Source: Prevotella sp.
Lineage (GTDB): Bacteria > Bacteroidota > Bacteroidia > Bacteroidales > Bacteroidaceae
Assembly: GCA_022732315.1 (NCBI GenBank)
Contig: JAIJUV010000048.1
Span: forward strand, 1 to 15,900
DNA: 15,900 nt
Direction of reading: 5' to 3'
Positions 7,240 to 12,403 of this stretch are shown here, piece after piece. Under the pieces are notes generated by a model. It was not told the DNA's origin and made no database searches. It saw only the letters and a list, made by a program, of their open reading frames with translations. Both the position numbers and the translations under genes were made by a program. The first letter of the stretch is position 1; every line of letters starts with the position of its first letter.

Positions 7240-9444
7240 ATGAAAAGAACTTTTCTGCTTTTGGTTTGCATCCTGTGCGCTTTGATACCTATGAGCGCAC
7301 AGAAGGTCATCAGTGCCAAGGTGGCTGGTGTCATTTATGAGGCTTTGTCGGATAGTACGGCAAAGGTTACTGGCTGGGAACATAAATCTACCAGTCTTTC
7401 AATTCCTTCTTCTTTGAAGATAAAGGGCAAGATACGCAAGGTGGTTGCCATCGCTCCCCGTGCTTTTGCCAAGGACGAACAGGGTTCCATCACCGACATC
7501 GTGCTTCCTAAATATCTGGTAGAGATTGGCGAGGAGGCCTTTAAGGGCTCTGATGTTACCTCTATTCTGATGCCTAACACGGTGAAGAGCCTGGGTACTC
7601 ATGCCTTTGAGGATTGCAAGAAACTGAAGGAGGTTACCCTGTCTTCTTCGCTCACTCTGATTCCGATGGCTGCCTTCCGTGGATGTGATGCTTTGCAGGA
7701 GCTGCAGGTGCCTGCTTCTGTAACCCGGATTGCTGACCTGGCTTTCGAGGCGAGCGGCTTGAAGGAGATGGAACTCCCGATGGGCGTGGAGACCGTTGGT
7801 GCGGGTGCATTCTACAACTGCCAGCAACTGGAGAAACTGGCATTCCCTAACAGTTTGAAGAAGTTGGGTGTATGCTGTTTCCTTTACTGCAACAAGTTGA
7901 AGAGCCTCACCTTGCCCGACCAGAAGCCAAGAAGAATGCAGCCTTCTGCCAATATCGATAAGAACTTGCCTGATGACAACAGTTTGGGCATCAAGGGACC
8001 AGCCCTGACCGATGTGAGAAGCAATTCTTCTGCATCCTGTCCTAACTATGCCGTGAAGGACATCCTGAGCATGACCAAGGAATATCCTGAGTTCCCATAT
8101 AACTCCAGTCCTTTTGCCCGTCAGAATCTGCGCAGGATAGTGAAGTCGTTCAGCTATTTCGCTTTCGATATGGTAAACAGCCGAATGGCGGATTGGCAGA
8201 AGAAGAAGGATTACGAAACTGCCCAGCAGTGGAAGGAGCGCGTAACTCCTGAAAACCGTGAGAAGAAACTCGATGAGGTGATTGACAATGTGCGCAAGAA
8301 CTACATTGCTGCCTATACCACCAATATGGTGAAGGGAAACTTGGGCGTATATGATACCGATTATGGTACTTATCCGGTTTCCATCGATGGCTTGGGACGC
8401 ATCTATGCCAAGGTGCCTGCCGAGGAGGCTGATCTCTTCAAGGGATATTGGAACCAGATTCAGCTTGAACCTCAGTATGGTGTGATAGATGACCAGCTGG
8501 CTATCCTTTCCTGCCAGTTCAAGTTGGGCGATAAGGTTTATCAGTCGGCTTCCAGTTTTAAGAACGATGGTTCCAGCGAGTTCCTTGCCAATCTTCCTCC
8601 ATTGGAGATAGATTTGCATGGTGGTAGTGCAGCCAGAACCGCGAACTCTCAGTTGGAAGTAGTGGATAATGCGCTCGATATCAATATTCCTGAAACCAAC
8701 GAGGAGAACAAGAAGACCTTTGCCGTGATTATCGGTAACGAGAATTACGAGCGTGTCACCAAGGTGAAGTACGCCTTGAACGATGCCAAGGTGTTCGCTT
8801 CTTACTGCAAGAAGACCCTGGGTCTCCCTAAGGAGAACATCCGTGTGTATCGCGATGCAACATTCGGTACGATGCTTTCAGCCTTAGACGACATCAAGAG
8901 CATTGCTTCTGCCTTCGAGGGCGACCTGAATGTCATCTTCTATTATGCTGGTCATGGTGTGCCAAGCGAATCAGACAAGGCTGCTTACCTGCTTCCTGTG
9001 GATGCCAGCGGTCAGAACACAGAGGTATGTCTGAGCACCAAGCGACTGTATGATACGCTTGATGGTCTCCATGCCAAGCGGGTATTGGTGTTCATGGATG
9101 CCTGCTTCAGTGGTGCCCAGCGTGGCGATGGCATGTTGGCATCGGCTCGTGGCGTTGCGTTGAAGGTGAAGCAGGATGCGCCAAAGGGCAACATGGTGGT
9201 GTTCAGTGCTGCTACGGGCGACGAGACTGCTTATCCATATAAGGAGAAGGGACATGGTCTGTTCACCTATTATCTCTTGAAGAAGTTGCAGGATACCAAG
9301 GGTGATGTAACCTTGGGCGAGTTGAGCGAGTATGTGAACAAGGAGGTGCGCCGCCAGTCGGTGGTTATCAACCATAAGAGCCAGTCGCCAACGGTGGTTC
9401 CTGCTGATGGCATGAGCGATTGGAGTAGCATCAAGTTGCGATAA
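7240..9444 (+). CDS. secreted BspA-like LRR protein with C-terminal caspase (peptidase C14) domain
   Basis: This 734-residue protein has three parts. Residues 1-20 are a signal peptide (MKRTF, hydrophobic core, MSA) followed by Gln, so it is exported but not a lipoprotein. Residues ~60-225 hold about six LRR_5 (BspA/Treponema-type) repeats of the form 'I...AF..C..L..V.LP.S...I', which usually bind proteins or surfaces. Residues ~265-450 are a middle region with a charged helical part (ADWQKKKDYETAQQWKERV) that I do not recognise with certainty. Residues ~491-734 are a caspase-like fold beginning FAVIIGNENY, with the catalytic His572 in YYAGHG and Cys622 in DACFSG, both intact. It is probably a periplasmic or outer-surface cysteine peptidase. 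The substrate is unknown. It stands alone as a single gene between divergent GH28 and antisense tRNA genes. The enzyme class is well supported; its biological role is not. Confidence 0.88.
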   Translation: MKRTFLLLVCILCALIPMSAQKVISAKVAGVIYEALSDSTAKVTGWEHKSTSLSIPSSLKIKGKIRKVVAIAPRAFAKDEQGSITDIVLPKYLVEIGEEAFKGSDVTSILMPNTVKSLGTHAFEDCKKLKEVTLSSSLTLIPMAAFRGCDALQELQVPASVTRIADLAFEASGLKEMELPMGVETVGAGAFYNCQQLEKLAFPNSLKKLGVCCFLYCNKLKSLTLPDQKPRRMQPSANIDKNLPDDNSLGIKGPALTDVRSNSSASCPNYAVKDILSMTKEYPEFPYNSSPFARQNLRRIVKSFSYFAFDMVNSRMADWQKKKDYETAQQWKERVTPENREKKLDEVIDNVRKNYIAAYTTNMVKGNLGVYDTDYGTYPVSIDGLGRIYAKVPAEEADLFKGYWNQIQLEPQYGVIDDQLAILSCQFKLGDKVYQSASSFKNDGSSEFLANLPPLEIDLHGGSAARTANSQLEVVDNALDINIPETNEENKKTFAVIIGNENYERVTKVKYALNDAKVFASYCKKTLGLPKENIRVYRDATFGTMLSALDDIKSIASAFEGDLNVIFYYAGHGVPSESDKAAYLLPVDASGQNTEVCLSTKRLYDTLDGLHAKRVLVFMDACFSGAQRGDGMLASARGVALKVKQDAPKGNMVVFSAATGDETAYPYKEKGHGLFTYYLLKKLQDTKGDVTLGELSEYVNKEVRRQSVVINHKSQSPTVVPADGMSDWSSIKLR

Positions 9445-9490
9445 GATTTCCTGCGGAAAGAAATCATTTTAGATAGAGAAAGAAGTTTTG

Positions 9491-9574
9491 TACGGCAGTG
9501 GCGGATGTATGTTCGCCACTGCCGTATGTGTATCCGGCGATGGCGTACGTCTATCCGCCAGTGGCGGATAGAGA
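9491..9574. repeat. four degenerate 21-bp palindromic tandem repeats
   Basis: Four units of exactly 21 nt lie head to tail at 9491-9511, 9512-9532, 9533-9553 and 9554-9574. Each has the core CG[G/C]C[A/G]nTG[G/C]CG, which is itself nearly self-complementary. Units 1 and 2 together fold as TACGGCAGTGGCG against CGCCACTGCCGTA (13 bp, 10-nt loop), and the last unit contains CTATCCGCC against GGCGGATAG (9 bp, 3-nt loop, 9551-9571). The cluster starts 47 nt after the caspase gene and is much richer in GC than its surroundings. It may serve as a transcript end or a protein-binding or REP-like element. No spacers are present, so it is not a CRISPR. Confidence 0.75.
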
Positions 9575-9596
9575 TTTTGCAGGTGTATAAAAACAA

Positions 9597-9630
9597 AAAG
9601 AGCTGCAAGTTAAGAAACTTGCAGCTCTTT
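9597..9630 (-). terminator. intrinsic terminator of the downstream tRNA-Leu copy
   Basis: A perfect 15-bp stem (9597-9611 with 9616-9630) closes on a 4-nt loop. In the minus direction it is followed by CTTTTTGTTTTTATA, a good T-tract. It begins one base after the 3' end of the tRNA. Confidence 0.9.
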
Positions 9631-9631
9631 G

Positions 9632-9713
9632 TACCCAGACCCGGGATCGAACCGGGATGGGTTGCCCCACTGGTGTTTGAGACCAGCGCGTCTACCGATT
9701 CCGCCATCTGGGC
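9632..9713 (-). tRNA. tRNA-Leu (anticodon CAA), promoter-distal copy
   Basis: The minus strand folds as a type II tRNA with a long variable arm. The 7-bp acceptor stem is GCCCAGA with TCTGGGT (first pair G-T). The T arm carries GGTTCGATCC. The anticodon stem is CTGGT/ACCAG around loop CTCAAAC, giving anticodon CAA for UUG codons. The variable arm is GGG-gcaa-CCC. The discriminator base is A at 9632, and the CCA end is not encoded. The gene is 82 nt long. Upstream it has only a damaged -7-like element, so it probably depends on read-through from the promoter-proximal copy or on weak own transcription. Confidence 0.95.
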
Positions 9714-9730
9714 GATGGTGTTTGCAAAGG

Positions 9731-9764
9731 AAAGAGCCGCAAGTTGAAGAACTTGCAGCTCTTT
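9731..9764 (-). terminator. intrinsic terminator-like hairpin between the two tRNA-Leu copies
   Basis: This is a near copy of the downstream terminator: 9731-9745 pairs with 9750-9764 except for one mismatched position (C9738 against A9757, read as G-U in the minus-strand RNA). The following minus-strand sequence is CCTTTGC rather than a real T-tract, so it should end transcription poorly and allow read-through to the second tRNA. Confidence 0.7.
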
Positions 9765-9765
9765 G

Positions 9766-9847
9766 TACCCAGACCCGGGATCGAACCGGGATGGATTGCT
9801 CCACTGGTGTTTGAGACCAGTGCGTCTACCGATTCCGCCATCTGGGC
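9766..9847 (-). tRNA. tRNA-Leu (anticodon CAA), promoter-proximal copy
   Basis: It has the same 82-nt type II fold as its neighbour: acceptor GCCCAGA/TCTGGGT, anticodon loop CTCAAAC (CAA), T arm GGTTCGATCC and discriminator A, with no encoded CCA. It differs at three positions. Two of these form a paired change in the variable-arm stem (GGA/TCC in place of GGG/CCC), and the third is A in place of G just before the anticodon stem. It is directly downstream of a consensus promoter at 9859-9889. Confidence 0.95.
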
Positions 9848-9858
9848 GATTGCGGGTG

Positions 9859-9889
9859 CAAAGGTACAAATAAAAATTGAAATAACAAA
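9859..9889 (-). promoter_or_regulatory. promoter of the tRNA-Leu pair
   Basis: On the minus strand, TTTG (9889-9886) is separated by 19 nt from TACCTTTG (9866-9859), a consensus Bacteroidota promoter. The tRNA 5' end lies 12 nt beyond the -7 element. Confidence 0.7.
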
Positions 9890-9986
9890 CTTTTTGGCTG
9901 TTTTTTTTTGAAAAAAGATATTTTGCTTGGAAAAAATACTAAAATGTGTTGTATTTGTCCTATCTTTATTAAATTCTTTCAAAATA

Positions 9987-10018
9987 TTTGGTCTTTTCGG
10001 GGATAATTACTAACTTTA
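9987..10018 (+). promoter_or_regulatory. promoter of the mannose-1-phosphate guanylyltransferase gene
   Basis: TTTG (9987-9990), a 20-nt spacer and TAACTTTA (10011-10018, one base off TAnnTTTG) form a good -33/-7 pair. The leader would be about 30 nt before the ATG at 10056. Confidence 0.6.
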
Positions 10019-10055
10019 CACTTGATTTCAGTAACCAACATTTAAGACCCGTAAT

Positions 10056-11147
10056 ATGACAATTAATGATAATAACAATTATTGCGTAATATTGGCAGGA
10101 GGTAAGGGTAGAAGATTGTGGCCATGTAGCCGCAGCAACTATCCCAAACAGTTCATCGACTTCTTTGGAGTAGGTAGAACCCAGTTGCAGCAAACTTTCG
10201 ATCGTATGGCGAAGATAGTGCCAGCCGACCATATTTATATCAATACCAACGAGGAATATGTGAATCTGGTGAAGGAGCAGTTGCCAGAGGTATCTGCCGA
10301 CAATATCCTGGCAGAGCCTATCCATCGCAACACGGCGCCTAGCATGGCTTGGGCCAACCATCGCATTTCGATGATGAACCCGAATGCCTGCATCATCGCC
10401 ACACCTTCCGACCAGGCCATCTTCAACGAGGAGGCTTTCCGCAAGAATGTATTGGAGGGCTTGGCTTTCGTAGCCGAGAACAACCATTTCCTGACCATGG
10501 GTGTGAAGCCTACCCGCCCTGAACCAGGATACGGATACATTCAGATGGGCGATGTGTATAGCGACAACATCTATCAGGTGCAGTCGTTTACCGAGAAGCC
10601 TGAGCGTGATTTCGCCAAGGTCTTCGTAGAGAGTGGCGAGTTCTATTGGAACACGGGACTCTTCCTGAGCAATGTAAGTTATCTGCGTGAGTGCTTCTGC
10701 AAGATATTGCCACCGGTGCTCCGTGACTACGACAATAAGTATCCTGAGTTTAGCGTGGAGACGGAGAATGCCTACATGAAGGAGAGCTTCTCTTCTTATC
10801 CCAACATCTCTGTGGATTTCGGAATCCTGGAAAATCCGTCTAATGTCTGCGTGATGAGATGCGACTTCGGATGGGCCGACCTGGGCACCTGGCACAGCAT
10901 CTACGAGGCGATGCAGAAAGGCGAGGGCGACAATGTGATAGTAGACAGCGATGTGCTGATGGAGAACTGCTACAACACGGTGGTCAAGGTGCCGAAGGGC
11001 AAGCTTGCCGTGCTGAACGGCCTCGACGGTTTCATCGTAGCCGAGAGTGACAATGTGCTCCTGGTATGCAAGAAAGAAGACTCCTCTGCCCTGGTTCGCA
11101 AATATGTGAACGAGATACAGATGAAGAAGGGTGATGAGTTTGTATAG
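10056..11147 (+). CDS. manC: mannose-1-phosphate guanylyltransferase (GDP-mannose pyrophosphorylase)
   Basis: This cytoplasmic nucleotidyltransferase makes GDP-mannose from mannose-1-phosphate and GTP, feeding capsule, lipopolysaccharide or fucose-precursor pathways. The 363 residues start with the family's nucleotide-binding signature LAGGKGRRLWPCSR (13-26) and PKQF. Downstream are the sugar-binding motif FTEKP and NTGLFL, all in the expected order. It is the short form: the C-terminal phosphomannose isomerase domain found in ~480-residue ManC/AlgA proteins is absent. It appears to be a single-gene transcript with its own promoter and a strong terminator, and no polysaccharide cluster is visible next to it. 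The start is the first ATG and no alternative fits better. Confidence 0.93.
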   Translation: MTINDNNNYCVILAGGKGRRLWPCSRSNYPKQFIDFFGVGRTQLQQTFDRMAKIVPADHIYINTNEEYVNLVKEQLPEVSADNILAEPIHRNTAPSMAWANHRISMMNPNACIIATPSDQAIFNEEAFRKNVLEGLAFVAENNHFLTMGVKPTRPEPGYGYIQMGDVYSDNIYQVQSFTEKPERDFAKVFVESGEFYWNTGLFLSNVSYLRECFCKILPPVLRDYDNKYPEFSVETENAYMKESFSSYPNISVDFGILENPSNVCVMRCDFGWADLGTWHSIYEAMQKGEGDNVIVDSDVLMENCYNTVVKVPKGKLAVLNGLDGFIVAESDNVLLVCKKEDSSALVRKYVNEIQMKKGDEFV

Positions 11148-11154
11148 TAAAAAG

Positions 11155-11200
11155 GAAAATGAGATATGAATGGCAAAGCCTGCCTTCATATCTCATTTTC
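11155..11200. terminator. bidirectional intrinsic terminator between manC and the HIT gene
   Basis: GAAAATGAGATATGAA (11155-11170) pairs perfectly over 16 bp with 11185-11200 around a 14-nt loop that contains a further GGC/GCC pairing. TGTTTTTA follows on the plus side. On the minus side the stem ends in CTTTTTAC, so it should serve both convergent genes. Confidence 0.9.
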
Positions 11201-11222
11201 TGTTTTTATGATTTATGCCTTA

Positions 11223-11624
11223 TTACAGCTTCTTGAACTCAGCGTAAATCTTGTCGGCGATTTCCTTGAACTCCTCTTCAGAGAGCTTGAGGTGCTCCTT
11301 GCGGAAGTTCACGTCAGCCTCGCTGTTCATAGGGATGAGATGGATGTGGGCATGAGGAACCTCCAGACCCAAAACCACCTGAGCCACCTTCTTGCATGGG
11401 AAGGCTGCCTTGATGGCCTTAGCCACCTTCTTGGCGAATACCTCAAATTCAGCCAGGTCTGCATCCTCCATATCGAAGATGTAATCCACCTCCTTGCGAG
11501 GAATCACCAGAGTATGACCTTTGCCGATAGGGCTAATGTCGAGGAAAGCATAGAACTTGTCGCTTTCTGCACACTTGTAGCTAGGAATCTCTCCTGCTGC
11601 AATCTTTGAAAAAATGCTTGCCAT
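11223..11624 (-). CDS. HIT family nucleotide hydrolase/transferase (Hint-like)
   Basis: This 133-residue protein has the histidine-triad signature HAHIHLIP (His91, His93, His95) and the typical N-terminal part (IFSKIAAGEIPSYK, then AFLDISPIGKGHTLVIPR). Members are small cytoplasmic enzymes that hydrolyse adenosine phosphoramidates, dinucleoside polyphosphates or related nucleotides. Length and all family motifs are normal. It lies 138 nt downstream of greA on the same strand, but a terminator stands between them (11707-11754), and I could not find a clear own promoter, so either partial read-through or an unrecognised promoter feeds it. Confidence 0.93.
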   Translation of the reverse strand: MASIFSKIAAGEIPSYKCAESDKFYAFLDISPIGKGHTLVIPRKEVDYIFDMEDADLAEFEVFAKKVAKAIKAAFPCKKVAQVVLGLEVPHAHIHLIPMNSEADVNFRKEHLKLSEEEFKEIADKIYAEFKKL

Positions 11625-11652
11625 AATCGCTAATCAATTTATAATTAATAAT

Positions 11653-11665
11653 TTGTAATTTACAA
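11653..11665. promoter_or_regulatory. AT-rich dyad upstream of the HIT gene
   Basis: TTGTAA-T-TTACAA is a perfect 6-bp dyad with a single central base, placed 29 nt before the HIT start inside a very AT-rich stretch (11634-11672). It could be an operator or simply low-complexity sequence. Confidence 0.2.
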
Positions 11666-11706
11666 TTTATGTTTCTTGTCTTATCTTGGGGGCTTACATA
11701 TAACAT

Positions 11707-11754
11707 AAAAGGAACCGTCATACGGGCATCGCTGCCAATATGATAGTTCCTTTT
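11707..11754 (-). terminator. intrinsic terminator downstream of greA
   Basis: AAAAGGAAC (11707-11715) pairs with GTTCCTTTT (11746-11754). The stem goes on through most of 11717-11722 with 11739-11744, and an inner GGCA/TGCC pairing can form. On the minus strand the stem ends in TTTT. It begins a few bases after the greA stop at 11763. Confidence 0.8.
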
Positions 11755-11762
11755 ATTCCGTT

Positions 11763-12230
11763 TTATTCAAATGAAATCTTGTCGATGCGAAGATTGATGG
11801 TACCGCGAGGAATCTTAATCTCCGCAATCTCACCTACCTTCTTGTTGAGCAATCCCTGAGCAATAGGGGTCTTGATGGAAATCTTGCCTTCCTTCAGGTT
11901 TGCCTCGCTTTCGCTCACGATGGTATAGGTCATCTTTGCCTTGTTAGCCATGTTGGTCATCTCTACCTTCGACATAATCTGCACGCAGTCGGTGCTGAGC
12001 TGCTTGGTGTCGATGATCTTAGCCTCGGCAATGGTGAGCTTGATGCGGTTGATCTTATCTTCTAGGTGAGCCTGTGCCTCCTTGGCGGCATCATACTCAG
12101 AATTCTCACTTAAATCACCCTTGTCGCGGGCTTCAGCAATTGCGGCTGATGCCTTAGGGCGCTCTACAGATACGAGCTCTTTCAGCTCAGCTACGAGTTT
12201 GTCGTAGCCTTCTTGTGACATGTAAGCCAT
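11763..12230 (-). CDS. greA: transcription elongation factor GreA
   Basis: GreA enters the secondary channel of RNA polymerase and stimulates cleavage of backtracked RNA. The 155 residues show the N-terminal coiled coil (residues ~5-75) with the tip motif GDLSENSEYDAAKE (38-51), whose Asp39 and Glu42 correspond to the catalytic acidic residues Asp41 and Glu44 of the E. coli protein. The C-terminal FKBP-like half follows, with 'SIKTPIAQGLLNKKVGEI' typical of the family. The length is normal (~155-160). The start MAYMSQEGYDKL matches the common Bacteroidota start. It is transcribed in the same direction as the nuclease-helicase gene upstream, but a terminator and a possible promoter lie between them. 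Confidence 0.96.
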   Translation of the reverse strand: MAYMSQEGYDKLVAELKELVSVERPKASAAIAEARDKGDLSENSEYDAAKEAQAHLEDKINRIKLTIAEAKIIDTKQLSTDCVQIMSKVEMTNMANKAKMTYTIVSESEANLKEGKISIKTPIAQGLLNKKVGEIAEIKIPRGTINLRIDKISFE

Positions 12231-12280
12231 AATTTTTCTTGTTGTTTATATGTTATTAATAATAAGGTTACAAAAGGCAT

Positions 12281-12322
12281 AAAAAAATAAAGAATTCCAG
12301 TGCCTGCGGAGCACCGGAATCC
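12281..12322 (-). terminator. intrinsic terminator downstream of the nuclease-helicase gene and upstream of greA
   Basis: On the minus strand, 12322-12311 pairs with 12303-12292 (12 bp, two G-U wobbles, 7-nt loop). It is followed by TTTATTTTTTT (12291-12281). It ends transcripts from the helicase gene, whose stop is at 12396, and also lies between the promoter candidate at 12372-12403 and greA. Confidence 0.85.
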
Positions 12323-12371
12323 TAAATCTATTTTGTGTCTCTTGTTTATCCTTTTGCCTATAATTCGATTG

Positions 12372-12403
12372 CAAAGATAGGACTTTATTTCCGTATCACC
12401 AAA
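12372..12403 (-). promoter_or_regulatory. promoter candidate upstream of greA, overlapping the helicase stop codon
   Basis: On the minus strand, TTTG (12403-12400) lies in the last two codons of the helicase gene. After 20 nt comes TATCTTTG (12379-12372), a full consensus pair. A transcript starting near 12366 would meet the terminator at 12322-12281 before reaching greA at 12230, giving either an attenuated greA leader or a short RNA of about 85 nt. Confidence 0.55.

Larger units (their letters stand above)
9597..9847 (-). repeat. tandem duplication of a tRNA-Leu plus terminator unit (period 134 bp)
   Basis: The two units cover 9597-9713 and 9731-9847. Both tRNA 3' ends and both hairpins are displaced by exactly 134 nt. 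The tRNAs differ at three positions, and the hairpins differ by one stem base and in the 4-nt loop. Sequence upstream of each tRNA is also related (GCAAAGG in both), so the copied segment included the -7 region of the promoter. Confidence 0.85.

Noticed and set aside
7399..8619. 406-codon minus-strand open frame opposite the caspase gene
   Set aside because: It is antisense to the LRR and middle regions and has no family features; its Leu/Arg/His-rich repeats mirror the LRR codons.
9491..9574. CRISPR array
   Set aside because: The 21-bp units are directly adjacent with no spacers and vary among themselves.
9270..9869. 199-codon minus-strand open frame across the tRNA pair
   Set aside because: Its peptide contains the well-known artefact produced by translating tRNA-Leu genes (GGIGRRTGLKHQW, then SRFDPGSGYKE), and it overlaps two real tRNAs.
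9969..11189. 406-codon minus-strand open frame opposite manC
   Set aside because: It is antisense to a gene with intact nucleotidyltransferase motifs and is rich in His and Ile, as shadow frames are.
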